64,000 nt of DNA from Nitrospira sp. (lineage in GTDB: Bacteria; Nitrospirota; Nitrospiria; Nitrospirales; Nitrospiraceae). Positions 39,094 through 48,500 of the stretch are shown here, piece after piece. The stretch spans positions 1 to 64,000 of the forward strand of contig JALDRG010000010.1 of NCBI GenBank assembly GCA_031315995.1. Reading direction: 5' to 3'. Position 1 is the first letter of the stretch. Every line of letters begins with the position of its first letter. The notes beneath the pieces are model-generated. The model was not told the origin of the DNA and did no database searches. It saw only the letters and a program-made list of their open reading frames with translations. The position numbers and the translations under genes are program-made.

Positions 39094-39885
39094 ATGTTTT
39101 GTGACGCGAACGGGATTCGATTGGCCTACGACGACCAGGGCTCGGGAGTGCCTCTCGTCTTCCTCCATGCTTTCCCGTTGAATCGTTCGATGTGGGCACC
39201 GCAGATTGCCGCGCTCTCTGGCCAATGCAGGACGATTGCGCTCGATCTACGCGGACACGGCGAGTCGGACGCCCCACTCTGGAACTTTTCACTCGACCAC
39301 TACGCCGATGATGTCTGCGCACTGCTCGACCACCTTGCCATTCCGCAGGCGATCCTGGTGGGGTTATCGATGGGGGGTTATGTCAGCTTTGCATTCTCCA
39401 GAAAATACGGACACCGACTGAAGGCCTTGGTGCTGGCTGATACCCGCGCGCAAGCGGATAGCCCGGACGGGCGAACGGGGCGATTCAATTTGGCCCAGAC
39501 CGCCTATGGAAAAGGTACCGAGGCGGTCGCGGAAACCATGCTTCCCAAGCTGCTCGGACCTACGTCTCTGGAGCATAAACCTGAGCTGGTTGAATATGTT
39601 CGGCACACGATCCAGCACATAGCGGTGAGCGGCATCCTCGTCGACCTGATGGCCATGGCAGATCGGCCGGATTCCGTCGCTCATCTTCAGACCATCACCT
39701 GCCCGACACTCGTGATCATCGGTCAGGAAGACCAGACCACGCCCCTCGCCGATGCACAATTGATGGCGAGAGAAATTCCTGATGCCCGGCTGGCCATCAT
39801 TCCAGCGGCCGGGCACCTCAGTAATCTCGAACAACCTGAGGGGTTTAACGAACTGATGCGAGGATTCGTCGAGGGGTTGCGGTAG
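39094..39885 (+). CDS. Alpha/beta hydrolase
   Basis: A 263-aa serine hydrolase resembling 3-oxoadipate enol-lactonase and related esterases. ATG 39094 follows AAGGAT; the longer frame adds an unlikely leader. The fold shows the oxyanion motif VFLHAFPLNRSMW, nucleophile elbow VGLSMGGYVS (Ser near residue 93), acid Asp in VIIGQEDQTTP and catalytic His in PAAGHLSNLE. No signal peptide, so it is cytosolic. The substrate cannot be inferred, and no aromatic-degradation genes are nearby. Confidence 0.87.
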   Translation: MFCDANGIRLAYDDQGSGVPLVFLHAFPLNRSMWAPQIAALSGQCRTIALDLRGHGESDAPLWNFSLDHYADDVCALLDHLAIPQAILVGLSMGGYVSFAFSRKYGHRLKALVLADTRAQADSPDGRTGRFNLAQTAYGKGTEAVAETMLPKLLGPTSLEHKPELVEYVRHTIQHIAVSGILVDLMAMADRPDSVAHLQTITCPTLVIIGQEDQTTPLADAQLMAREIPDARLAIIPAAGHLSNLEQPEGFNELMRGFVEGLR

Positions 39886-39905
39886 GCGATCGAATCGGAA
39901 ATCGA

Positions 39906-40541
39906 TTAGTTTCCGTCTCGGACACTGCTGCCTCGAATCAACTTCAAAAACTCTTCGCGAGTCTGCTGTTGCGTGCGAAACACGCCCAGCATGGAACTAC
40001 TCACAGCGACGGTGTTCTGTTTTTCCACCCCTCGCATCATCATGCAGAGATGTCGCGCTTCCATCACAACCGCCACACCATGCGCATTGAGCTTCTTCTT
40101 GAGCGTTTCGGCAATCTGAAGGGTCAATCGTTCCTGCACCTGCAAGCGCCGACTGAATGCATCCACGACCCGCGGAATCTTACTGAGTCCCACCACTTTC
40201 TTGTTCGGCAGATACCCCACATGGCATTTTCCAAAAAACGGCAGTAAGTGATGCTCGCACATGCTGAAGAAATCGATATCCTTCACGATGACCATTTCGT
40301 CATACTCAATCGGAAACAGGGCCCCATTAAGCAGATGATCGATATCCTGACGATAGCCCTGTGTCATAAAGCGCATGGCCTTCGCGACACGCTTCGGTGT
40401 ATTCACGAGCCCGTTGCGTGCGGGGGCCTCTCCCAATTCCACCAAGAGCTGCGACATCAGCCCTTCGATCGGGTCCTGGCCGGTCGACGTCGGAGCGACA
40501 CCCGACCGTCTGGCACGGGACCCAGAAACCACTTTAGCCAT
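39906..40541 (-). CDS. folE: GTP cyclohydrolase I
   Basis: A 211-aa enzyme turning GTP into dihydroneopterin triphosphate for folate and, here probably, queuosine precursors. The zinc and active-site motifs are clear: [20 protein letters not shown] (Cys and His ligands) and the C-terminal [12 protein letters not shown]. The N-terminal 25 residues are polar and variable. GTGAGG lies just before the ATG. The gene overlaps queD by 8 bp, so the product is placed to feed QueD directly. Confidence 0.96.
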   Translation of the reverse strand: MAKVVSGSRARRSGVAPTSTGQDPIEGLMSQLLVELGEAPARNGLVNTPKRVAKAMRFMTQGYRQDIDHLLNGALFPIEYDEMVIVKDIDFFSMCEHHLLPFFGKCHVGYLPNKKVVGLSKIPRVVDAFSRRLQVQERLTLQIAETLKKKLNAHGVAVVMEARHLCMMMRGVEKQNTVAVSSSMLGVFRTQQQTREEFLKLIRGSSVRDGN

Positions 40542-40983
40542 GCCTCACTCCCTCTTCTCTCCGGTTGCTCTCCGCCGAGCCGGAATATTCGAAGTAGTTA
40601 TCCCGCGTTTCGATCAGACCAACCTTCACTAATCGTCCCGATGGAAGCTGATCTACCAGCAGTTCCCACAAGAGCAGCACCAAATTCTCTCCTGTGGTGG
40701 TCTGGACCGCAAACTCCGGATCTCGATTCAAATCCTGATGGTCGAAACGTCGTACGACTATCTGCTCGACGGCAGCGTCGAGTTGTGACACCTCGAGCAC
40801 CTGGTGGGTAATCGGATCGATATCGCCCCTGACGGACACAAACACCACATAGTTATGCCCATGCCCATTCGGATTGTTACACTTGCCGAAGGTGGTCCGA
40901 TTCTCTTCAGCCGACAGCTGATCGGTATGCAGCCGATGAGCGGCGCAGAAACGATAGCGTCGCGTGATAGTCGCCTGAGACAT
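40534..40983 (-). CDS. queD: 6-carboxy-5,6,7,8-tetrahydropterin synthase (QueD/PTPS family)
   Basis: A 149-aa T-fold enzyme. Zinc ligands are His in FCAAHRL and the pair in NGHGHNY; the catalytic Cys lies in FGKCNNPNG. It converts dihydroneopterin triphosphate to carboxytetrahydropterin in the queuosine path (or to pyruvoyl-tetrahydropterin in the PTPS branch). ATG 40983 has GGAG about 9 nt upstream; the preceding TTG codon is not needed. folE overlaps its end. A 17-bp hairpin lies 36 nt upstream. Confidence 0.92.
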   Translation of the reverse strand: MSQATITRRYRFCAAHRLHTDQLSAEENRTTFGKCNNPNGHGHNYVVFVSVRGDIDPITHQVLEVSQLDAAVEQIVVRRFDHQDLNRDPEFAVQTTTGENLVLLLWELLVDQLPSGRLVKVGLIETRDNYFEYSGSAESNRREEGVRHG

Positions 40984-41018
40984 CAAGGTCGTTCTCCCCG
41001 CACATTGACAGAACGAAC

Positions 41019-41061
41019 AAGCCGGGATGGCTCCCCACTAGAGAGGGAGCCATCCCGGCTT
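41019..41061. terminator. Long perfect hairpin between iscA-like gene and queD
   Basis: A 17-bp perfect stem (41019-41035 with 41045-41061, core GCCGGGATGGCTCCC) with a 9-nt loop. On the minus strand it is followed by TTG-TTCGTT, a weak T-rich tail. It probably ends the transcript of the upstream Fe-S genes, but it leaves only 35 nt for a queD promoter. Confidence 0.75.
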
Positions 41062-41090
41062 GCTGCTTCACTCAACGAAACATTCGCACT

Positions 41091-41109
41091 CCGGTTGTGT
41101 GCCAACCGG
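41091..41109 (-). terminator. Second hairpin after the A-type carrier stop
   Basis: CCGGTTG, 5-nt loop, CAACCGG: a perfect 7-bp stem starting 7 nt after the stop codon of the A-type carrier gene on the minus strand. It is a tandem partner of the larger hairpin downstream. Confidence 0.5.
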
Positions 41110-41116
41110 AAAACTC

Positions 41117-41437
41117 TTACGCACTGAAAGAACTGCCGCACCCGCAGGTCGTCTTCGCTTGAGGATTCTTGATCGAGAATCCGGACCCCTGCAAGCTGTC
41201 GACATAATCGACTTCCGCGCCCTGGAGCAGCGGTGCGCTCTGGGAGTCCATGATGACCTTCACGTTGCCTTTTTCGATGACCGTATCATCGTCGGCCATT
41301 TTGGACTCGAAGGCCATGCCGTATTGATAGCCATGACAACCTCCGCCGCGAACATAAATTCGCAGACCGACCACGTCTTTTTCCTCGGTCATGAGTTCGT
41401 TTATTTTCTGCTCCGCCAATTGCGTAATCGTTACCAT
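41117..41437 (-). CDS. A-type iron-sulfur carrier (IscA/ErpA family)
   Basis: A 106-aa scaffold/carrier for Fe-S clusters. The three conserved cysteines are present: Cys34 in RGGGCHGYQYGM, Cys98 and Cys100 in TTCGCGSSF. N-terminal ITQLAEQKINELM is the usual helix. It is encoded directly downstream of a [2Fe-2S] ferredoxin and nuoF on the same strand, which suggests it supplies clusters to them. It may be an essential ErpA-like carrier rather than IscA; sequence alone does not decide. Confidence 0.93.
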   Translation of the reverse strand: MVTITQLAEQKINELMTEEKDVVGLRIYVRGGGCHGYQYGMAFESKMADDDTVIEKGNVKVIMDSQSAPLLQGAEVDYVDSLQGSGFSIKNPQAKTTCGCGSSFSA

Positions 41438-41505
41438 CGTTGGTCCTCCTTCTGGTCTACGTGTTCGGCACGTTACATCGGCTTACTTTACCATCTCACG
41501 GGAAC

Positions 41506-41862
41506 TTACGGAAGTCCTGGTCCCTTTTTTCCAACTTCGCCCGATGCCGCTGATTCGGGTTGCACCCACTTCGTTTCCGGCACGCGAACCACGACATCGC
41601 CTAATACCCTCGCCTGACAACCAAGTCTATGCCAAGGTTCGGACAGGGCTTCACGATCCAACAAATCCTGTTCGTCGAAATCGATCTCGGACAGATTGTC
41701 TTCCCCCATCTGCACTTCGACGCGACACGTGGTACACGACGCGTTCCCTCCACAATCGTGATTGAGCTCAAACCCGAGTGCCTTGGCTGCCTCCAGCAAT
41801 GTGAGATTGGGCTCGACCTCTCCGCTCCGACCCTCGGGATGTAGAAAACTTACACGCGGCAT
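41506..41862 (-). CDS. [2Fe-2S] ferredoxin (adrenodoxin type)
   Basis: A 118-aa ferredoxin with ligands Cys37, Cys43, Cys46 and Cys82 (C-x5-C-x2-C-x35-C), the vertebrate/ISC-type spacing. The surrounding text NHDCGGNASCTTC and HRLGCQARV is typical. A Pro/Gly-rich tail ends the protein. It starts 12 bp after the nuoF stop, so the two are cotranscribed and the ferredoxin may exchange electrons with NuoF or serve Fe-S assembly together with the adjacent A-type carrier. Confidence 0.93.
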   Translation of the reverse strand: MPRVSFLHPEGRSGEVEPNLTLLEAAKALGFELNHDCGGNASCTTCRVEVQMGEDNLSEIDFDEQDLLDREALSEPWHRLGCQARVLGDVVVRVPETKWVQPESAASGEVGKKGPGLP

Positions 41863-41874
41863 TCGACATGTCCT

Positions 41875-43176
41875 CTAGGCGTTCGCGCCGGCCCCGGTTC
41901 GGGCGGGTTGAAAGGGGCAACGTTGCAGCCGAATATGCTCTTCAAATTCATGCCGGAATAATCGGAGACTGCTCTGCACCAGGACTGCGGCCCCGGTGAT
42001 CAGGGTACAATACCCGGTTCCCTTCACAAATCCGCACAGTTGGAGCAATGAATCAAGGTCTTTCTGGCTGCCCTCTCCGCGCTCGATCTTGTCCATCAAG
42101 GTTGCCAGATTGATGGTGCCCATCCGGCAGGGAGGACACTGTCCGCAACTTTCACCCTTGAAGAAGTTTGAGTACTTCAGGGTCGCCGCCACCATGCAGG
42201 TCGCATCGTCGATCACAATCGTCCCGGCGGATCCGAGTCCCGTCCCGGCCTTTTTCAGCGAATCAAAATCCATCGGCAAATCCAATTGATCCGCCGTGAC
42301 CATTGAAAACGCAGGCCCGCCCGGAAACACGGCCTTGATCTTGCGTCCGTTCGGAACGCCTCCGCCACAGATCTCGATGAGATCCCGGATCGTCACCCCC
42401 ATGGGCATTTCGTACACGCCGGGCCGATTCACGGCTCCGCTGAGGGAGAAGAGCATGGTCCCGGGGCACTTTTCCGTTCCCACCTGAGTAAACCACGCGG
42501 CGCCGTTTTTGAGAATTTGCGGAATATTGCACAACGTCTCGACGTTGTTCACCAAGGTCGGCTTCCCGTATAGCCCGAAATCGGTCGGATAAAACGGCGG
42601 CTTTTGACGCGGCATCGCCGGACGGCCCTGCATCGACTCCAACATGGCCGTCTCTTCACCCGCGACATAGCTGCCATGACCGGAGAATACTTCAAGGTCA
42701 AGGTCCACACCCGTTCCAAGAATGTTCTTCCCCAATAGTCCTCGTTCCCGCGCTTGAGCAATGGCTTTCCTCAGGTTGGCTTCTTCTTCCACATACTCGT
42801 GATTGACATAGATATAGGAGGCTTTGGCATTCACCGTACGAGAGGCAATGAGACACCCCTCAATCAGCTGATGCGGGATCAGCTTCAAGAGATGGCGGTC
42901 CTTGAACGTACCCGGTTCATGCTCACCGGCGTTGCAGACAAAATAACGCTCCTGTACCCGATGATTGAGAACCTTATCCCACTTGGTGCCGGTTGGAAAA
43001 CCCGCGCCACCTCGCCCTCGCAGGCCAGCCTTCTTGATCTCTCCGACAATGTCATTCGGCGTGAGATCCTTGAGACACTTTCGCCAGGCTTCGTACCCGC
43101 CGGTCTTAAGGTAGGGATCGATTTCCCAGGGAGCCCCTTCAAGCTTCTGCAATACCCTTGGTTGAGGTAGGGTCAC
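41875..43176 (-). CDS. nuoF: NADH-binding flavoprotein subunit NuoF (orphan)
   Basis: A 433-aa FMN and [4Fe-4S] protein that takes electrons from NADH in complex I or related dehydrogenases. GTG 43176 is chosen since AAAGGGA precedes it; an in-frame GTG at 43200 would add 8 residues. Motifs: GLRGRGGAGFPTGTKW (NADH/FMN), NAGEHEPGTFKDR, GAGAYICGEETA counterpart GHGSYVAGEETAML, and cluster ligands ESCGQCPPCRMGT plus a Cys in SLLQLCGFV. No nuoE, nuoG or other complex I gene is nearby; a ferredoxin follows instead. Confidence 0.93.
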   Translation of the reverse strand: MTLPQPRVLQKLEGAPWEIDPYLKTGGYEAWRKCLKDLTPNDIVGEIKKAGLRGRGGAGFPTGTKWDKVLNHRVQERYFVCNAGEHEPGTFKDRHLLKLIPHQLIEGCLIASRTVNAKASYIYVNHEYVEEEANLRKAIAQARERGLLGKNILGTGVDLDLEVFSGHGSYVAGEETAMLESMQGRPAMPRQKPPFYPTDFGLYGKPTLVNNVETLCNIPQILKNGAAWFTQVGTEKCPGTMLFSLSGAVNRPGVYEMPMGVTIRDLIEICGGGVPNGRKIKAVFPGGPAFSMVTADQLDLPMDFDSLKKAGTGLGSAGTIVIDDATCMVAATLKYSNFFKGESCGQCPPCRMGTINLATLMDKIERGEGSQKDLDSLLQLCGFVKGTGYCTLITGAAVLVQSSLRLFRHEFEEHIRLQRCPFQPARTGAGANA

Positions 43177-43287
43177 GTTATTCCCTTTCGGGGGTAACAC
43201 CCCCAGGTTAGCAGCAATGTACTATACGGCTGCTCTTCGGGGGCCGTCAAGGCAAGTTCGCCCGATTAGGCCTGAATCTCAAGCAGT

Positions 43288-43304
43288 TAGGTCTGATAGA
43301 CCTA
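43288..43304. promoter_or_regulatory. Inverted repeat upstream of nuoF
   Basis: TAGGTCT-GAT-AGACCTA is a perfect 7-bp dyad, flanked by partly repeated GATTAGGCCTGAATC and AAATCAGGC. It lies about 112 nt before the nuoF GTG. An operator or a small hairpin are both possible. Confidence 0.4.
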
Positions 43305-43367
43305 GAGCAAATCAGGCAAAAGACTCGCCGACATTCGATACCGGTTCCAAGACTCGATTGACACAAG

Positions 43368-43406
43368 AAAAAAGGGACTGGCCATCCTTCTCGGATGACC
43401 AATCCC
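43368..43406 (-). terminator. Intrinsic terminator after the PuuD-like gene
   Basis: A 14-bp stem with two G-U pairs and a GAGAA loop is followed by six T residues on the minus strand. It starts 24 nt after the PuuD-like stop. Confidence 0.88.
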
Positions 43407-43429
43407 CCTCATTCTGCTCACCCAGCCTT

Positions 43430-44017
43430 CTACTTCAAATGGCTCCCGGCCCCCATGAAGAACAACATGGGAATAGACAGCAAAAAATTGATCCTCGAGG
43501 CGATCAAAGCAGTTCTTCCCCATTGCGCCATCTCCGGCGGAGGAGGCGTGCCCTGGGCCGCGGCAGCCACCGCCGCAATGATCTTCTTTTGCTTGGGCCA
43601 AATGATCCCATGAACATTCCCCATCATGATGATGCCGAGCAACCCGCCGATCCCTAGCGCAAGTGCACCGGTTCCCCCTTTTGAATAGAGGTAGCCGTAG
43701 AGCACGACCCCCGCGAGGACCGTGACCGTGGCGCCATGGCGAAACCAATTCAAGGCAGCCGGCATCAGCTTGGGGATGACGATGTTCTTCGTCGGCCCGT
43801 CCAGGCTCTTCAGAAAGCCCGCGTTGATAAGGTTAAAGAAGTACAATATCCCGATCCAGGTAATGCCGGCCAGGAAATGGATCCAGCGCACGATCAAACC
43901 GAACCAATCGACATCGCCCGCCCCCACTCCTGCCATACTCAGATAGACGACTATCAATCCGACAGCGAGCGCAAAACCTGCGCCCAAAGTCTGATACGGA
44001 TCCTCCAAAAATTTCAT
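43430..44017 (-). CDS. PuuD-like (urate oxidase N-terminal type) membrane protein
   Basis: A 195-aa protein with about five TM helices (near residues 12-31, 41-63, 92-111, 116-138 and 174-191). His residues inside or at the ends of helices (VRWIHFLAG, WFRHGAT, MGNVHGIIW) match the urate oxidase N-terminal domain. Full PuuD proteins are about twice as long and end in a cytochrome c domain, absent here. Heme binding and electron transfer to an unknown partner is more plausible than urate oxidation, since no purine-catabolism genes are near. It has its own terminator. Confidence 0.7.
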   Translation of the reverse strand: MKFLEDPYQTLGAGFALAVGLIVVYLSMAGVGAGDVDWFGLIVRWIHFLAGITWIGILYFFNLINAGFLKSLDGPTKNIVIPKLMPAALNWFRHGATVTVLAGVVLYGYLYSKGGTGALALGIGGLLGIIMMGNVHGIIWPKQKKIIAAVAAAAQGTPPPPEMAQWGRTALIASRINFLLSIPMLFFMGAGSHLK

Positions 44018-44124
44018 ACGCCCCCCAACTGTAACGGTTTAGTGCCAACCACGTTCTCTACTGCAGGCCGCTCAGGCTTGTCAAGCAAGCAACCTGCCTC
44101 TCAGGCCATCCCCGAGTCGGCCAG

Positions 44125-45066
44125 CTAGGCAGTCAGCAGGCGATCGACGACTGCGCATAGGTCTCGCACCGCATCGGCAGAAGCCTGCAGAGCCGTTCGC
44201 TCCTGGGCCGTCAGATCATACTCAACGATGGATTCACCTCCGCCGCGCCCCAACGTTACGGGCACGCCGACAATCACATCCTTCAACCCGTACTCCCCTT
44301 CGCAGAGCATGGCGCAGGGGACGACGCGCTTTTGATCGTTCATGATCGCGTCGACCATATCCACCGCAGAGGCGGACGGCGCATAAAACGCGCTGCCGGT
44401 CTTGAGCAAGGCCACGATCTCAGCCCCGCCGTCCTGCGTACGTTTAATCAAGGCGCTCAGCCGCTCCGGAGACAGCCGCTCCGTAATCGGTTTACCGGCG
44501 ACGGTCGTCTGGCGAACCAACGGCACCATCGTGTCCCCGTGGCCGCCTAACACCATCGCCTGCACATCCGTGCCGGGCACGCGCAACTCTTCTGCGACAA
44601 ACGACCGCAACCTCGCTGTATCCAACACGCCGGCCATGCCCAGCACCCGTGATTTCGGCAGTCCGCTGACTTGCCGCGCCACATGCACCATGGCATCCAA
44701 TGGATTCGTCACCAGAATCAGAATGATGTTCGGCGAACGCGACACCAACTCCCGTACCACTGTTTGCACGATTTTCGCGTTCGTCGCCAGGAGTTCATCA
44801 CGGCTCATGCCCGGCTTCCGGGGAATTCCAGAGGTGATGACGGCAATGGATGACCCTGCGGTTTCGTCATAGCCATTCGTGCCGACGACGCGAGTACTGT
44901 ACCCGCACACCGGACCGGCTTGAGTGATATCCAAGGCCTTGCCTTGCGGAATCCCCGGCACGATGTCGACCAGGACGACATCATATGCATTCTTTTCCGC
45001 CAACCGCTGCGCGACCGTCCCGCCGACATTCCCCGCGCCCACTATCGTAATCTTAGGTCGTCCCAT
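44125..45066 (-). CDS. mdh: Malate dehydrogenase
   Basis: A 313-aa NAD-dependent dehydrogenase of the LDH-like MDH branch, interconverting malate and oxaloacetate in the (reductive or oxidative) TCA cycle. Motifs: ITIVGAGNVGGTVA, the acidic NAD discriminator VLVDIV, substrate-loop Arg in SGIPRKPGMSRDELL, VTNPLDAMV and catalytic His in LGGHGDTMVPL. ATG 45066 has GAGGTGGG just upstream; a second ATG at 45069 is the alternative and the far longer frame is not credible. The next gene upstream encodes a protein I cannot identify. Confidence 0.95.
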   Translation of the reverse strand: MGRPKITIVGAGNVGGTVAQRLAEKNAYDVVLVDIVPGIPQGKALDITQAGPVCGYSTRVVGTNGYDETAGSSIAVITSGIPRKPGMSRDELLATNAKIVQTVVRELVSRSPNIILILVTNPLDAMVHVARQVSGLPKSRVLGMAGVLDTARLRSFVAEELRVPGTDVQAMVLGGHGDTMVPLVRQTTVAGKPITERLSPERLSALIKRTQDGGAEIVALLKTGSAFYAPSASAVDMVDAIMNDQKRVVPCAMLCEGEYGLKDVIVGVPVTLGRGGGESIVEYDLTAQERTALQASADAVRDLCAVVDRLLTA

Positions 45067-45076
45067 CATCCCACCT

Positions 45077-45125
45077 CGTGAAGCGTAAAACGTGAAGCGT
45101 CCAGTGCACAGACTGTCCTGCACTG
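45077..45125. repeat. Short direct repeat and hairpin between mdh and the next gene
   Basis: CGTGAAGCGT occurs twice (45077-45086 and 45091-45100) with AAAA between. It is followed by a 7-bp inverted repeat CAGTGCA/TGCACTG (45102-45125), 12 nt after the stop of the unknown gene. A related string (CGTGAATCGTAAAACGT) occurs near 63417. Confidence 0.5.
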
Positions 45126-45136
45126 ACCTGTTCCCT

Positions 45137-45547
45137 TCACGCGTGTTCGTGGCCCGTCCAGCCGCCGACCTTGAAATTGATCGTGCAGACAAAATTATCG
45201 CCGTCATAGAAATTCACTTTGATCTTCTTTTTACCGTAATGTGCCCCGAGAAAATCTTCGGGCGCCTCGACCAATCCCTGGTACCCACCCGCAGGGTACT
45301 CACCCAGTTCGTGAAACACCACGATCATGCCGGCTTTGACTTCCTGCAAAATTTTGGCGGTACAGCGTGGATAAATTTCCCAAAATTTGGCGTCGATCTC
45401 TTCCCGCGTCGGTTCCGGTCGATCCTCGCCCGGCTTGGTATTCCGATTGGCGAACTTGGCCTGACGTCGCACATAGGGATATTGATGGCCGGTAAATAGC
45501 TTATAGAGCCAAGGTGGCACAGTCGGTCGTGGTGGCTGCTCAATCAT
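45137..45547 (-). CDS. Conserved-looking cytosolic protein of unknown function
   Basis: I do not recognise this family. The 136-aa protein has no signal peptide or TM. It starts Pro-rich (MIEQPPRPTVPPWLYKLFTGHQYPYVRRQ), has a charged helical middle (TREEIDAKFWEIYPRCTAKILQEV) and a beta-rich end (MIVVFHELGEYPAGGYQGLVE, KKIKVNFYDGDNFVCTINFKVGGW) with two His near the C-terminus. The even codon use and neighbours support a real gene. It is read toward mdh from 70 bp away, so shared transcription is possible. Confidence 0.65.
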   Translation of the reverse strand: MIEQPPRPTVPPWLYKLFTGHQYPYVRRQAKFANRNTKPGEDRPEPTREEIDAKFWEIYPRCTAKILQEVKAGMIVVFHELGEYPAGGYQGLVEAPEDFLGAHYGKKKIKVNFYDGDNFVCTINFKVGGWTGHEHA

Positions 45548-45590
45548 CGTTGGTATGCTCCAGTGCTGAAAAGGCCTCGTGCACGACCAT

Positions 45591-48500
45591 TCAGGCCGTC
45601 AGCCGATGGTAAATCCTCGGGAGCTTCTCCGGCAACCCCTCCACACGATCAATTACCACATAGCGCACATCTCCATACATCCGACGCAGATAGGGGTCTG
45701 CCTGCGTGTCGATCGTAATACAGACCGGTTCGATGCCGCTGGCGCGGGCTTCCCGCAAAGCCATGCGTGTATCTTCCAGTGAGTACTCGTCCTTGTACCC
45801 GTCGTCCAACGGACGACCGTCGCTGATGACCACCAGAATTCGCGTCTTCGCCCGGCGAGCGAGCAGCTTGCTCGTCGCGTGCCGGATGGCCGCGCCATCC
45901 CGATTCTGTTGCAGCGGTACGATTCCTCCCAACTTGGCTCCCGCGCGCCCGGTCACGAGTTCATCGAACCCCTTCACGACCACAAAATCCACCTGGTGTC
46001 GTCCCTGCCCTGAATAGCCATACACGGCAAATTGATCGCCGATCGCCGCAAGCGCTTCACATAGGAGCACTAAACCCTGCTTCTCAATATCGATGATCCG
46101 CCGCCCCTGTTCGACCTGCCGACTGGTCGATCCGCTGAGATCAACCAGAAATGCGGCGGCCACCTCGCGGTCCCGTTTTTCACGCCGTACATAGATCCGC
46201 TCAGACGGCTCGATGCCCGCCGACAAATCAGCCACCCGACCGATCACGGCATCCATATCCAAGTCTTCTCCGTCCAGCTGGCCCGGAATGCGCCGGAGCC
46301 CGGGGGGACGCAGACTCTCGAAGTAGCGACGCAAGAGTCTGACCGTTCCCCGCTGGGCAGCCAAGGTCTCCTCCACGAAGTCCGATGCCCCTTCAACCGC
46401 CTCGCGCTCAACCACGCGGCACCAATGCATCCGATAGTCCTGAATGGCGGCATCCCACTCATGGTAGCGAACCGCCTGTGCCGCGCCGATCGTCTCGTCA
46501 TCCGGCCTGGCACCCTCGCCCTCGACGGCCAGGACCTCTTCCACTAGTGAGGGCTGCCGACGGCCTGGCACCAAGACATCTTGCGACAGTTGCTGCGAGC
46601 GCGCCGTACCGGCTCCTGCCGACGATCCACTGGAATCCCCAGCTAAACCGGCACCGGCTTCGCTGTCGCCTCGGCCGGACGCCGGAGTCTGTTCAGGTGA
46701 AGATTCAGTACGGTCGCGCACCAAGTTGGGATCCATGGCGCCGCGATAATCCCAATTGTCCATCGGCCGGTACGTGTCGGACAGATCCTCCGACGACTTG
46801 GGAGCAGGGATCGATTGTTCCGGAGCCTCCGCCTCATCGGGGCTGGGATTGGCCTCTCGACGAACGGCCAACAGCTCGTCCATACGCACATAGAGGCGAT
46901 CGGCCAGCCGCACCGCCTCCTCGGCTGTCGCCTCCGGAGTGAACATCGCCTGACAGAGCTGCCAGAGTTCATTGACTTCGCGCTCTACGGCGTCGGGAAC
47001 CGGTGCCGACCCCGCCTCCGCGGTCGAGAGGAGCAGGAGTTGATCGACGACCAGTTCGCGTACCGTCATACCGTGGGCGAGACTTCGGATGGTGACGGCA
47101 TCTTTGGCGACGAGAGCGAGGTCGCGGCTCAGACCGGGATATTCGGCCCGCAACAAATATTCGACTCGGGCATCCTCCACCAACGCCCATAGATCACGCA
47201 TCAGGCCGGGCTGTGGATAACGCGCAAATACATCTCCCAATGTCCGGGATTCCTGTGACGTGGAGCGTCCATATCGCCGCCCAAGATCCTCAACTAGGTC
47301 CTGAAGCCTGGCGACGGGTAAGTCGAACGTGCCGAACTCCAGATGTCCGGCCTCATGCGCGGCCATCACCATATAGAGGCGCACGTTTTCGTCGTAGGTG
47401 GGATACCGCCTGACGATTGAAGGCAATCCGATGCTCCGCCCATCGTCACTCACGGTTGCGCGTGCCATCGGCTGGGCCGATTCGAGCGAGTCCGGCAGGT
47501 CGTGAATGCGCAGATCGCGACCGCAGAGCGCTTGGGCGAACAGCTTGACGCGCCGGGCGATCTGCCGGAGCGGCACGCCGCTCAGGGCCTGAGACACAGC
47601 GCCCAAGGCCTTCTCAGTTTCCATGGCAAAGTAGGCCCGTCCCCCGTCCAGACTGTACTCCAGCACCTCCATGCCGGAAGCAAACCAGGAATCGAACTTC
47701 TCCTGCGCCCCTTCACCGGATCCGATCAATGCGATCAATTCAGGACAGCGTCGAATATAGGCCAATGCCGTGTCGGCATCACGTTCAGCGACCAGCAACC
47801 CGTAACGAAGAACTCGCGTCCGCCATTCCTCAGAAGGAAGCCGCCGGAGGATCGCGGGCGCCTCTGCCAGTACCGCGATACCAGCCTCCGGCGAGCGCTC
47901 CGCCATCTGCGCGCCGATACCGATCACCTGGTTGCGATGCCCCTGCCCGGGAATATCTTCCAAAATGGCAGCACTCGTTCGGAAAAATTCCAATACACCC
48001 AAATAATCCGGTTTGCCGAGGCTGTTCTCGACGATGAGCTTCATCCCGAACTGCACCCAGGTACGAACCGTATCGAGCGACAAGACGCGAGCTATCGAAG
48101 GAATCTGCCGGATATATTCCACGGCCAAGGCAAAATCGGTGTCCGCCAGTTCACAGGCCAGATCCATCCAAATGGGCCAATCCGCCGGGGATAACACTCC
48201 GACGGCCTCCGGCGAAATCCGGATAAATTCCACCGCTACATTGGCCTGACGGTCTGCGAGCTCCAACGCGGCGGCCAACACAACCGCTCGCGTAGGGGGA
48301 TCGAGAAGACCGAGCAGCAACGGACTCTCCTTAAAAAATCGCAACGCCAGGGCGCCTGAATCAGCCGCGACGGCCACGCCAAGATCGAGCCAAGGAAGGA
48401 TCTCGGCCAGCAGGCCTCGACGCTGCATGTCGGCCAACGCATCGATGGCGCCCTTGGCAGCTTTCGGCGCCTCCTCGATCAGCTCGCCCAGCAGCACCAG

